A stretch of 35,509 nt of DNA. Source: Firm-04 sp045642925. Its GTDB lineage: Bacteria; Bacillota; Clostridia; Oscillospirales; Ruminococcaceae. Each line of letters opens with the position of its first letter. Position 1 is the first letter of the stretch. Under the pieces are notes generated by a model. It had not been told where the DNA came from, did no database searches, and saw only the letters and a list, made by a program, of their open reading frames with translations. Where the stretch lies: assembly GCA_045642925.1 (NCBI GenBank), contig JAZUJW010000106.1, positions 1-35,509 of the forward strand, given 5' to 3'. This document shows positions 16,407-24,531 of this stretch, one piece after another. The translations under genes were made by a program, and so were the position numbers.

Positions 16407-16762
16407 GAGGATTCCGAAGGGAAATTTTTTCCGTAACGATCCGGCTATGCACGCGAAGCGAAATGAAAGTTTTACTCGATTTTTTTCAAAAAATCGCAGA
16501 GTCCGGGGACGCGAAACACCCTTTTTCGTCCCAGCGAATCAGGAGGGGTCCCCCATAACATCTCCCATGATGAAAAAAGGAAGGCAAGTGAACGGTATGA
16601 AGCGTTCTTCTTGCCTTCCTTTATTTATGTTGGGTACTGCATGGGGGGGGGGAACCCCTCCTGATTAGATAGGACGAAAAGGGAATTTCGCGCTCTGCGG
16701 AGCGCGACCAAAGGCTCTGCCTCCGGACTTCGCCAAAGGGAATGATTCCCTTTGGAATCCTC
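16407..16762. repeat. 356-bp modular intergenic element (copy 4)
   Basis: The ends GAGGATTCCGAAGGGAA (16407-16423) and its inverse at 16746-16762 match at 16 of 17 positions. Inside, in order: CCGTAACGATCCGGCTATGC and the CGATTTTTTTCAAAAAATCG hairpin, shared with 2520-2582; GCGAAACACCCTTTTTCGTCC with AATCAGGAGGGG; a central terminator-like hairpin; the inverted counterparts AACCCCTCCTGATT and GGACGAAAAGGG; the TTTCGCGCTCTGCGG block; and CCAAAGGGAATGATTCCC with its TTTGG end. The whole is a nested imperfect palindrome. It fills the gap between convergent lysozyme and pheT genes. No real coding region lies in it. Confidence 0.88.
16574..16625. terminator. Central bidirectional terminator hairpin of copy 4
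   Basis: AAAGGAAGGCAAG (16576-16588) pairs with CTTGCCTTCCTTT (16610-16622), and GAACG (16590-16594) pairs with CGTTC (16603-16607). An A-run precedes and TTTATTTA follows, giving U-rich tails in both directions. It corresponds in place and partly in sequence to the hairpin at 5163-5201. Confidence 0.7.
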
Positions 16763-16788
16763 ATGATGGGGTGCGGGATGTGCCCCTT

Positions 16789-19218
16789 TTATCGCTGCGT
16801 TACCTCAAATTGCTTGTTCAGATTCTTCAGAATCTTTGCAACAAACTGGTCTACTTCTGCATCCGTGAATGCATGGTCATCATTGCGGAAATACAGCGAG
16901 AATGCCAGCGACTGCTTGCCCGCTTCAATCTGTTCTCCACGATATACGTCAAACAATTCCACACGCTCCAGCGACTTGCACGCATTCTTCATGCACGCTT
17001 CCATATCCCCGCAAAGTACCTCCGTGCTGACCAGCAGCGCAAGGTCACGCTGTACCACAGGATACTTCGGCAGCGGCGCAAACATCACCTGTTTGCTCAG
17101 ATACGGACGCAATGCCGTCAAATCCAGTTCCGCTAAGCATACCTGATGCTCCGGTACCAGTTCATCCGTCAAATCATGCGCCAGCATTCCCAGCCAGCCG
17201 ATTTCCTGTCCGTCCAGCGATACCACTGCGGACATTCCCGGATGCAGGAACGGGTATTTTTCAGCATTTTCAGGCTTTTTATAGGTAAAGTTCAGTCGGA
17301 ACGCATCTGCAAGCGCTTCCAGCACAGCCTTGCCGTCAAAGAAACTCAGCTTGCTGTCAAACAGACCAATGCAGAGCGATTCACGCTGCTGCGGCTCTTT
17401 CGTCAGCGGCAATTCCTCCGGAATGAACAGCTTTGCCACTTCAAACAGTCTGCCTGCATCATTGCCGCGGCGAATGTTGCGGACTGCCGCATTCAGCATG
17501 GACGGTGCAAGCATCGTGCGCATGATGGACAAATCTTCCGAAATCGGGTTCAGAATGCGAATTGCCTTTCTCTGCGGCGCATCCTCTGCCAGTCGGAGCA
17601 TATCCAGATCTTTCTGCGAGTAGAATGAGTAGTGAACCGTTTCGTACAAGCCCTGTGCGCAAAGAACGTTTTTCAGTTTCAGGAGCGCCGCCTGTTCTGC
17701 ATTTCTGCCGCCGCTTGTGACGGATGCCTGTGCAAGGAATGTCGGCTTGATATGTCCGTATCCGTACATACGAATCAGTTCTTCTGCAATATCAGGCGCA
17801 TTTTCAATGTCTTCACGATAAGGCGGGATCTCAATGGACAGACTGTCGCCATCAATGACAGGCGCAAAGTCCAGATTGGTCATGATGCGCTGAATGTCTG
17901 CCTGTGGAATGTCGATGCCCAGCAGACCTGTCACTTTTGCAATGGAAACCGTCAGTTTGCGGCGCTCCATGGTTTTGCCCGTGGTGACAGCAAAACCTGC
18001 ATCGGTCACCGTGCCGCAGTCGAGTTCCTGCATCAGGTGCAAGGCGCGTGCAAGACCAAGCTGTGTGGAATACTCGTCCACACCCTTCTCGAAACGTGCA
18101 GAACTGTCAGAATGCTGACCGAGCGCACGCGCAGTGCGGCGGACATTGTCGCGGGCGAATTTTGCAGATTCAAAAATCACTTCGGTCGTATCTGCTTTGA
18201 TTTCCGAATTCAAGCCGCCCATGATGCCTGCAAGTGCCACGGGCTTCTTTGCATCACAAATGACAAGATTGGCAGGATTCAGCTTGAATTCCTTTTCGTC
18301 CAGTGTCACGATGGGTTCATCCTGTGCGGCACGGCGGACAACAATTTCTTTGCCTTCCAGATCGCGCAGGTCAAAAGCGTGCATCGGCTGACCGATCTCT
18401 TTCAGGACGTAGTTGGTAATATCTACGATATTGGAGATGGAGCGAATGCCGACCAGTGCCAGACGACGACGCATCCATGCAGGAGATGCTCCGATTTTGA
18501 TGTTCTTAACATAATGTGCCTGATAGCGCGGGCACAAGTCCTGTGCTTCCACAGATACCTTGAAGCCGTCCAGTTTCGAACCGTCCGTGGTGTAATCTGT
18601 GGCGGGCATTTTCAGCGGTTGACCAAGTGTTGCGGCAACTTCGCGTGCAATACCGAGAATGGACTGGCAGTCAGGACGGTTTGCGGTGATGGTGATGTCA
18701 TACATCCAGTCATCGAGTCCCAGCATCGGTTTGACATCTTCGCCAAGCGGTGCATCTTCGGGCAGTACCAGCAGTCCGTTATAGCCTGCGCCGGGGTACA
18801 GATCCTCGTTCAGACCGATTTCCGTACCCGAACAAAGCATACCGAACGACTCAAAGCCCTTGAGCTTGCCCTTCTTGATTTTCATAGTGCCTTCGATGGT
18901 CACATGGTCTTTTGCAGTCGCATAGACAGTTGCACCGACCAGCGCAACAGGGAATTTGCCGCCGACAGCAACATTATCTGCGCCGCAGCAAATCTGGAAT
19001 ACGCCGTGTTTGCCGCAGTCGACCTTGCAGACGTGCAGATGGGTTTCAGGGATGGGTTCACATTCCGTGACCAGACCAACAACCACGCCGTCAATTTCGC
19101 CGCCGAACTGCGTCAGTGTTTCCACTTCAAAGCCGCAGTCGAACAGTTTCGTTTCGAGTTCCTGCGGTGTGACATTGATATCAACATATTCTTTCAGCCA
19201 GCTAAGTGGTACCAGCAT
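16789..19218 (-). CDS. pheT: Phenylalanine-tRNA ligase beta subunit
   Basis: The beta chain of the alpha2-beta2 enzyme that charges tRNA-Phe. At 809 residues it is full length. Visible parts are the N-terminal MLVPLSWLKEYVDI, an EMAP-type tRNA-binding domain (about 40-150), the B3/B4 editing region with NYVLKEIGQPMHAFDL, the B5 domain with ITGLLGIDI-like sequence and PPYREDIENAPDIAEEL, the catalytic-like core (PISEDLSIMRTMLAPSML), and the C-terminal anticodon-binding FDX-ACB domain (PKYPVVQRDLALLV to the end). ATG 19218 follows AAAGGAAC. It lies 38 nt downstream of pheS on the same strand; the two form the usual pheST operon. Confidence 0.97.
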   Translation of the reverse strand: MLVPLSWLKEYVDINVTPQELETKLFDCGFEVETLTQFGGEIDGVVVGLVTECEPIPETHLHVCKVDCGKHGVFQICCGADNVAVGGKFPVALVGATVYATAKDHVTIEGTMKIKKGKLKGFESFGMLCSGTEIGLNEDLYPGAGYNGLLVLPEDAPLGEDVKPMLGLDDWMYDITITANRPDCQSILGIAREVAATLGQPLKMPATDYTTDGSKLDGFKVSVEAQDLCPRYQAHYVKNIKIGASPAWMRRRLALVGIRSISNIVDITNYVLKEIGQPMHAFDLRDLEGKEIVVRRAAQDEPIVTLDEKEFKLNPANLVICDAKKPVALAGIMGGLNSEIKADTTEVIFESAKFARDNVRRTARALGQHSDSSARFEKGVDEYSTQLGLARALHLMQELDCGTVTDAGFAVTTGKTMERRKLTVSIAKVTGLLGIDIPQADIQRIMTNLDFAPVIDGDSLSIEIPPYREDIENAPDIAEELIRMYGYGHIKPTFLAQASVTSGGRNAEQAALLKLKNVLCAQGLYETVHYSFYSQKDLDMLRLAEDAPQRKAIRILNPISEDLSIMRTMLAPSMLNAAVRNIRRGNDAGRLFEVAKLFIPEELPLTKEPQQRESLCIGLFDSKLSFFDGKAVLEALADAFRLNFTYKKPENAEKYPFLHPGMSAVVSLDGQEIGWLGMLAHDLTDELVPEHQVCLAELDLTALRPYLSKQVMFAPLPKYPVVQRDLALLVSTEVLCGDMEACMKNACKSLERVELFDVYRGEQIEAGKQSLAFSLYFRNDDHAFTDAEVDQFVAKILKNLNKQFEVTQR

Positions 19219-19256
19219 AATAATAGTTCCTTTCTATTGCAAGATGCAGGGGTGTT

Positions 19257-20282
19257 TTAACCTCTGAATTGTTCCAAAACGCGAACGTCCGATTCAAACA
19301 GCATTTTGATGTTGGGAATACCATATTTCAGCATGGCGATACGCTCGATGCCCATGCCGAATGCGAAGCCGGTATACACATCAGGGTCTACACCGCAGTT
19401 TTCCAGCACATGACGGTTGACCATACCTGCACCCAGCACTTCGATCCAGCCCGTATCCTTGCACAGACGGCAGCCCTTGCCGCCGCACGCAAAACAGCTT
19501 ACGTCAACTTCCACAGACGGCTCTGTGAACGGGAAATAGGACGGGCGCAGACGTGTCGTGACGTTTTCGCCAAAGACATTCTGTGCGAATACATCGAGCA
19601 TACCCTGCAAGTCGCAGAGCGTGATGCCCTTGTCAACAACCAGACCTTCCATCTGCGAGAACATCGGCGAATGTGTTGCATCATCATCCGAACGGAACAC
19701 CTTGCCGGGCGAAAGAATCTTAATTGGCGGCTGTGTGTTCTCCATGACACGAATCTGACCTGCGGAGGTCTGTGTGCGGAGAAGGAATTCTTCGGAAACG
19801 TAGAAGGTATCCTGCATATCGCGGGCAGGATGGTCTTTCGGGGTATTCAGGGCAGTGAAGTTGTAATAGTCGTTTTCGATTTCCGGGCCCTCGAAAATGG
19901 TAAAGCCCATGCCTGCGAAAATATCAATCAGTTCATTGGCAACCAATGTCTGCGGATGCAGTGCGCCGCAGCAGTGCTTCGGTGCGGGCATGGTCACGTC
20001 GATCTGTTCCGCAGCATTTTTCTTTGCGAGTTCTGCGGCTTTCAGGCGGGCATCCTGTGCCGTAAAGAAGTCGAGTGCCCATGTTTTCAGGACATTGACC
20101 ACCTTGCCGAATGCGGGACGCTCCTCAGGCGGCAGGTCGCGCATATTCTTCATCAGGGCAGAAATTTTGCCGGTTTTGTTATCGAGATACTGCTTGCGGA
20201 GCAAGTACATCTCTTTGGAGTCGGTGATAGATGCGGCAGCGGCTTCAATTTCCGCCTGCATCGCCTTGATTTGCTCATCCAT
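19257..20282 (-). CDS. pheS: Phenylalanine-tRNA ligase alpha subunit
   Basis: Catalytic subunit that activates phenylalanine and transfers it to tRNA-Phe. The 341 residues have an N-terminal coiled-coil (about 1-90) and a class II core: GKVFRSDDDATHSPMFSQME (motif 2 region), EVDVSCFACGGKGCRLCKDT, and motif 3 FAFGMGIERIAMLKYGIPNI. The start is ATG 20282 with AGAGAGGATG upstream; an upstream in-frame reading to 20387 would cross the promoter and is rejected. The CFACGGKGC...C cysteine cluster is a normal variant of bacterial PheS. It is first in the pheST operon, behind a short leader with no room for a T-box. Confidence 0.97.
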   Translation of the reverse strand: MDEQIKAMQAEIEAAAASITDSKEMYLLRKQYLDNKTGKISALMKNMRDLPPEERPAFGKVVNVLKTWALDFFTAQDARLKAAELAKKNAAEQIDVTMPAPKHCCGALHPQTLVANELIDIFAGMGFTIFEGPEIENDYYNFTALNTPKDHPARDMQDTFYVSEEFLLRTQTSAGQIRVMENTQPPIKILSPGKVFRSDDDATHSPMFSQMEGLVVDKGITLCDLQGMLDVFAQNVFGENVTTRLRPSYFPFTEPSVEVDVSCFACGGKGCRLCKDTGWIEVLGAGMVNRHVLENCGVDPDVYTGFAFGMGIERIAMLKYGIPNIKMLFESDVRVLEQFRG

Positions 20283-20334
20283 GAATGTTACATCCTCTCT
20301 GGTTTCGTTTGTGGAGCAAAAAACATACCTATAT

Positions 20335-20363
20335 ATTATACCGCAAATGCGGCATCCTGTCAA
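20335..20363 (-). promoter_or_regulatory. Consensus sigma-A promoter for pheST
   Basis: TTGACA (20358-20363) and TATAAT (20335-20340) on the minus strand, spacer 17 bp. The spacer holds the small dyad CCGCA-AA-TGCGG, which could be an operator or chance. Confidence 0.9.
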
Positions 20364-20457
20364 GTATGGAACAAAGACTTTTCTCATGGCATAATATTAT
20401 ATAGCATATGTTCGGATTACGCGTGATGATGACAATTTTTACCAATTCTGAAAAACC

Positions 20458-20486
20458 TTGACATTCTCTGCATGATTTAGTATAAT
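20458..20486 (+). promoter_or_regulatory. Consensus sigma-A promoter for the first cyclophilin-like gene
   Basis: TTGACA (20458-20463) and TATAAT (20481-20486), spacer 17 bp. The ATG at 20485 overlaps the -10 box and therefore cannot be the start codon, which supports ATG 20521. Confidence 0.9.
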
Positions 20487-20520
20487 GAAGGAAACACTAC
20501 ATTTGAAAGGATTTTGTTCC

Positions 20521-21348
20521 ATGCGTAATCCCCGTTCTCTCCCGCCCAAACGCGCCAAAGCCGTCCGCATCCTGACCATCTGTACAGTCTTTTCACTGGT
20601 TGCCGCGCTCGGCTGTTCTCTTTGGTATACATTCACAAAATCATATTCTGCAACAGTTGACCTCACAAAAGTCGAACTGATGCAGCTGGAACCGCCAAAA
20701 GACGGCGACACCATTGCAATTATGCATACGACCTGCGGCGACCTTTCCTATTTGCTTTACCCCGACTGCTGTCCGAAGGCTGTCGAAAATTTTGTACAGC
20801 TTGCCGAAAATGGCTATTACAATGGTACATATGTTTTTCGAGTGGAAAAAGGTATCTTTTTCGCAGGCGGTTCTCCGAATCCTGACGGTTCTTTGCTGGA
20901 CGATGTCCCCGATGATGCCCCTCAGGAATCCATACCGCGGGAACTTTCCTATTCGCTCTGGCCTTTCCGCGGTGCGCTCTGTGCGCTGACCACCAAACAG
21001 GACGGTGGCTTTTTCCGCACACTTGCTGGAAAACAGACTTACTATAACGGCAGCCGCTTTATGGTTGCCAACAGCGTGGAAATGACAGACGAAATGGTGG
21101 AAGGTTTGCAGTCGCAAGGAGAGGACAATATTGTGGCGCAGGCATTCATCGAACACGGCGGCATTCCGAACTACGCCCAGCAGATCACTGTGTTCGGACA
21201 GCTTTATGACGGCTTCGATATTCTCGATGCAGTCACGAATGTTCCGCTGGCGGGCGAAGCCGATGCCTTGCATCCTGCGGAGGATATTCTCATCGAATCT
21301 ATCGAAATCAAAGCATATGCAGAAGATTCCGATTCCGCTGACGCATGA
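20521..21348 (+). CDS. Membrane-anchored cyclophilin-like protein with degraded active site
   Basis: 275 residues: a basic N-terminus, one hydrophobic anchor (about 17-36, ILTICTVFSLVAALGCSLW) and an extracytoplasmic cyclophilin fold (about 63-265: HTTCGDLSYLLYPDCCPKAV, NGYYNGTYVFRVEKGIFFAG, and VFGQLYDGFDILDAV near the end). The catalytic stretch FHRVVKNFVIQGGD of the neighbouring protein reads VFRVEKGIFFAGGS here. The Arg is kept, but the positions of the conserved Phe and Gln are changed. Prolyl isomerase activity is therefore doubtful, and a binding or chaperone role is possible. Start ATG 20521 follows GAAAGGA (20505-20511). Its promoter is divergent from pheST, and the next gene has its own promoter. 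Confidence 0.83.
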   Translation: MRNPRSLPPKRAKAVRILTICTVFSLVAALGCSLWYTFTKSYSATVDLTKVELMQLEPPKDGDTIAIMHTTCGDLSYLLYPDCCPKAVENFVQLAENGYYNGTYVFRVEKGIFFAGGSPNPDGSLLDDVPDDAPQESIPRELSYSLWPFRGALCALTTKQDGGFFRTLAGKQTYYNGSRFMVANSVEMTDEMVEGLQSQGEDNIVAQAFIEHGGIPNYAQQITVFGQLYDGFDILDAVTNVPLAGEADALHPAEDILIESIEIKAYAEDSDSADA

Positions 21349-21405
21349 TGCGACCGGAACCCGAAAGAAATACTGGAAAAAAGTTACAAAAAAGTTAAAA
21401 TTGGC

Positions 21406-21434
21406 TTTACAAACATGAAAATTTATGGTATACT
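21406..21434 (+). promoter_or_regulatory. Sigma-A promoter for the two-domain cyclophilin gene
   Basis: TTTACA (21406-21411) and TATACT (21429-21434) with a 17-bp spacer, 45 nt before the start codon. Confidence 0.8.
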
Positions 21435-21478
21435 AACTTCATATCTGCACGTTTACTATGGATTGAGGAGTATGTACT

Positions 21479-23047
21479 ATGCGTAAAGCATTTTTTCCAA
21501 AAATGGCTGCGGCTTTTTGCGCTGTCCTTGCGGCTTGCTGCATGACTGCCTGCGGTCAGAAATCCGTTTCTCTTGACAATGAATCCATCGCCAACATCGC
21601 TCCGCCTGTTGAGGGCGAAGACATTGCAATTCTCACGCTGAAAGATTATGGCGATGTCAAAATCAAATTGTTCCCCGATGAAACTTCCAAAGGTGCTGAA
21701 AACTTCCGTACCCTGATCGAAAACGGCTACTACGATGAGCTTATTTTCCATCGTGTCGTGAAGAATTTCGTCATTCAGGGCGGCGACCCGACCGGAACAG
21801 GCATGGGCGGCAAGGACTGCTGGGATGATGCAAGCGGTTTTGCACAGACCATTTCTCCGAACCTTTACCATTTCACGGGTGCTGTTGCTTATGCAACGGC
21901 TGCCGACCACCTGAACAACAGTCAGTTCTATATCGTTACGGGTGAACCCATAACGGAAGACTACTTCGCAATGCTTGCGGGCACCTACGGCAAGAGCTTC
22001 AGCGAATCCGTTCAGAAACTCTACTATTCCCTCGGCGGTACACCGTTCCTTGACGGCGACTATGAAGTGTTCGGTCAGGTCTTTGACGGCATGGAACACT
22101 GCCTCGCCATTCAGGAAGTAGCCGTTGACACGCAGGACAAACCGACTTCTTCGGTTGTCATCGAAAAAGCAGTGATGGCGAAATATGACGGCAGCGGCGC
22201 ACATTATGTTGACTGCAACGGCAATTTCGTAAACCTCAACTCCGAAAGCAAGGAAAAACCTGCTTCGGAATCCAAAACGACAGTCGCACCGACGAATGAA
22301 GAATCCCAGTCCGAAACGACCACGGCAGCATCCAAGGCAGAACCCGCAGAACCCATTGCAATGCCTGCGGCGGCGGTCAACATCTCCGAACCCGCAGAGG
22401 GTGAGGACATTGCCGTTCTGACCATCAAGGATTACGGCGATGTCAAAATCAGACTGTTCCCCGAAGAAACTTCCAAGGGTTCTGAAAACTTCCGCAAACT
22501 GATTGAAAACGGCTACTATGACAGCCTGATTTTCCACCGTGTTGTGAAGAATTTCGTCATTCAGGGCGGCGACCCGACCGGAACAGGCATGGGCGGCAAG
22601 GACTGCTGGGATGATGAAAATGGTTTTGCACAGACCATCTCCCCGAACCTTTACCATTTCACGGGTGCTGTTCCTTATGCAACGGCTGCCGACCACCTGA
22701 ACAACAGCCAGTTCTATATCGTTACGGGTGAACCCATAACGGAAGACTACTTCGCAATGCTGGCGGGCAACTTCGGCAAGAGCTTCAGCGAATCTGTTCA
22801 GAAACTCTACTATTCCCTCGGCGGTACACCGTTCCTTGACGGCGACTACGAAGTATTCGGTCAGGTCTTTGACGGTATGGAACATTGCCTTGCTGCACAG
22901 GAAGCCGAAGTGGACGGCAATGATAAGCCGCTGACGGATATCGTCATCGAAAAAGCAGTCATCGTCCCATATGACGGAAGCGGTGTTCATTTTGTGGACA
23001 GCAACGGTCAGACAGTCGCAGTCACCAAAGCAGATGCGGAATCTTAA
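21479..23047 (+). CDS. Lipoprotein with two tandem cyclophilin-type peptidyl-prolyl isomerase domains
   Basis: A 522-residue exported foldase candidate. The signal peptide (MRKAFFPKMAAAFCAVLAAC) ends in a lipobox-like MTAC with Cys25, implying a lipid anchor on the outer face of the membrane. Two cyclophilin domains follow (about 43-250 and 305-512), each with FHRVVKNFVIQGGDP, in which the catalytic Arg, Phe and Gln are present, and NNSQFYIVTGEPIT. They are joined by a Ser/Thr/Glu/Ala-rich linker (about 250-300). The domains are offset by exactly 262 codons and are nearly identical over long DNA blocks, pointing to a recent internal duplication. Start ATG 21479 lies 8 nt after GGAG (21467-21470). 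It is followed by murA after 108 nt. Confidence 0.92.
   Translation: MRKAFFPKMAAAFCAVLAACCMTACGQKSVSLDNESIANIAPPVEGEDIAILTLKDYGDVKIKLFPDETSKGAENFRTLIENGYYDELIFHRVVKNFVIQGGDPTGTGMGGKDCWDDASGFAQTISPNLYHFTGAVAYATAADHLNNSQFYIVTGEPITEDYFAMLAGTYGKSFSESVQKLYYSLGGTPFLDGDYEVFGQVFDGMEHCLAIQEVAVDTQDKPTSSVVIEKAVMAKYDGSGAHYVDCNGNFVNLNSESKEKPASESKTTVAPTNEESQSETTTAASKAEPAEPIAMPAAAVNISEPAEGEDIAVLTIKDYGDVKIRLFPEETSKGSENFRKLIENGYYDSLIFHRVVKNFVIQGGDPTGTGMGGKDCWDDENGFAQTISPNLYHFTGAVPYATAADHLNNSQFYIVTGEPITEDYFAMLAGNFGKSFSESVQKLYYSLGGTPFLDGDYEVFGQVFDGMEHCLAAQEAEVDGNDKPLTDIVIEKAVIVPYDGSGVHFVDSNGQTVAVTKADAES
21602..23016 (+). repeat. In-frame tandem duplication, 786-bp period
   Basis: Unit one (21602-22230) and unit two (22388-23016) align without gaps at an offset of 786 bp. 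Some stretches, such as 21761-21829 against 22547-22615, are identical or nearly so. Differences concentrate at third codon positions and at the unit ends. Confidence 0.85.
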
Positions 23048-23155
23048 GTGGTAATGAATGCACTGGAACATAATGAGGAAGCGGATTTGCACACAAATAA
23101 AAAGAATTCGTCCGTTTCGAATGAGAAAAAATGTGGAGAACAAGGAGATACAACT

Positions 23156-24463
23156 GTGAAATCATCAGACAGATTTGTCATTCATGGCGGCAGACGGCTC
23201 TGCGGCGAAGTGGAAATCAGTGGTGCAAAGAATGCAGTCGTTGCAATTTTACCTGCCGCCATTCTTGCAGATGAACCGTGCATCATCGAAAACGTCCCTG
23301 ATATCAGCGATGTGGAAATCAGTCTGCACATTCTGGAAGAACTGGGTGCAGAAGTCGAAAATCTCGCTCCGCACACCTACCGTGTAGATTGTACGAAAAT
23401 CAATAGCTGCTGCGTTCCCTATGAAAGTGCAAGAAAGATGCGTGCATCCTATTACTTCATGGGCGCGCTGCTTGGAAAATTCGGTCATGCGCGTGTTTCG
23501 ATGCCGGGCGGCTGTCCGCTTGGTGACAGACCGATCGACCAGCATCTCAAAGCATTTTCCAAGCTTGGCGCGAACTGCAAAGTTGACCGCGGCATGGTGG
23601 ACATCACTTCGGATGGCTTGAAAGGCAATCAGATTTTCTTCGATGTTGTCACTGTTGGCGCTACAATGAATGCGATTCTGGCAGCGGTCAAAGCGGATGG
23701 TCTGACCATCATTGAAAATGCCGCAAAAGAGCCGCATATCGTTGATTTGGCAAGTTTTCTCAATTCCATGGGCGCAGACATCATGGGCGCGGGTACGGAT
23801 ACCATTAAGATCCGCGGTGTCAAATATCTGCGCGGCACGGATTATGCAGTCATTCCCGACCAGATCGAAGCAGGCACTTATATGGTTGCTGCGGCTGCCA
23901 CAGGCGGCGATGTGCTGGTCAAGAATGTCATTCCGAAGCATCTGGAATCCATCATCTCCGTCATGGAGAAAATCGGTGTCCAGATTGACCAGTATGACGA
24001 CAGCGTGCGCGTTACGGTAGACGGCCCGCTGGTCAAAACCAGCATCAAAACCAGACCGCATCCCGGTTTTCCGACCGATATGCAGCCGCAGATTTCTGCA
24101 CTGCTTTGCCTTGCAGAAGGCACTTCCATGATCAAGGAAGGCGTTTCGGAACAGCGCTTCCAATATGTGGACGAGCTGCGGAGAATGGGCGCGGATATTC
24201 AGGTGGACGGCAAAGTGGCAGTCATCGAAGGCACAGGCAAACTCAGCGGTGCGCCCGTCAAAGCGTGCGATTTGCGTGCAGGTGCAGCACTGATGATTGC
24301 AGGACTTGCCGCAAGCGGTGTCACCTATATCGAAGACATCTTCCACATCGAACGCGGCTACTCCGATATGGTCGGCAAACTCCGCGCACTGGGTGCGGAA
24401 ATCACCAAGGAATACGGCACAGTCCGCAAAGAAGAAGCACAGCCGCAGGCAAATGCAGGCTGA
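23156..24463 (+). CDS. murA: UDP-N-acetylglucosamine 1-carboxyvinyltransferase
   Basis: First committed step of peptidoglycan precursor synthesis: transfers enolpyruvate from PEP to UDP-GlcNAc, in the cytoplasm. The 435 residues show the family start FVIHGGRRLCGEVEISGAKN, a Lys-Asn catalytic pair in SGAKNAV, MPGGCPLGDRPIDQHLKAF with the PEP-binding Cys at about residue 120 (the fosfomycin target), and RPHPGFPTDMQPQ. GTG 23156 is chosen as start: AAGGAG (23142-23147) lies 8 nt upstream and the protein then has family length. The longer reading from 23048 adds an unrelated 36-residue tail. A terminator follows. Confidence 0.96.
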   Translation: MKSSDRFVIHGGRRLCGEVEISGAKNAVVAILPAAILADEPCIIENVPDISDVEISLHILEELGAEVENLAPHTYRVDCTKINSCCVPYESARKMRASYYFMGALLGKFGHARVSMPGGCPLGDRPIDQHLKAFSKLGANCKVDRGMVDITSDGLKGNQIFFDVVTVGATMNAILAAVKADGLTIIENAAKEPHIVDLASFLNSMGADIMGAGTDTIKIRGVKYLRGTDYAVIPDQIEAGTYMVAAAATGGDVLVKNVIPKHLESIISVMEKIGVQIDQYDDSVRVTVDGPLVKTSIKTRPHPGFPTDMQPQISALLCLAEGTSMIKEGVSEQRFQYVDELRRMGADIQVDGKVAVIEGTGKLSGAPVKACDLRAGAALMIAGLAASGVTYIEDIFHIERGYSDMVGKLRALGAEITKEYGTVRKEEAQPQANAG

Positions 24464-24475
24464 AATAAACAGCAC

Positions 24476-24504
24476 AAGGGCGAATCTGATTCGCCCTTTC
24501 TTTG
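24476..24504 (+). terminator. Intrinsic terminator after murA
   Basis: AAGGGCGAATC (24476-24486) and GATTCGCCCTT (24488-24498) form a GC-rich stem followed by TCTTTG. It separates murA from addB, whose start codon lies 28 nt further on, so addB either relies on readthrough or has an unrecognised promoter overlapping it. Confidence 0.8.
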
Positions 24505-24531
24505 TATCATTTTGCAGAAAGGAGAATGCGT

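Noticed and set aside
17632..19260. Plus-strand ORF of 542 codons
   Set aside because: It is a shadow of pheT on the opposite strand with no family features.
20283..20334. T-box or Phe-responsive attenuator ahead of pheS
   Set aside because: The predicted leader is only about 50 nt, too short for a T-box, and has no terminator hairpin.
21602..23016. Direct repeats as a possible CRISPR array
   Set aside because: The units are about 630 bp, only two in number, and in frame within one gene.
21407..23143. Minus-strand ORF of 578 codons with internal repetition
   Set aside because: It is antisense to the duplicated cyclophilin gene; its repetition only mirrors that duplication.
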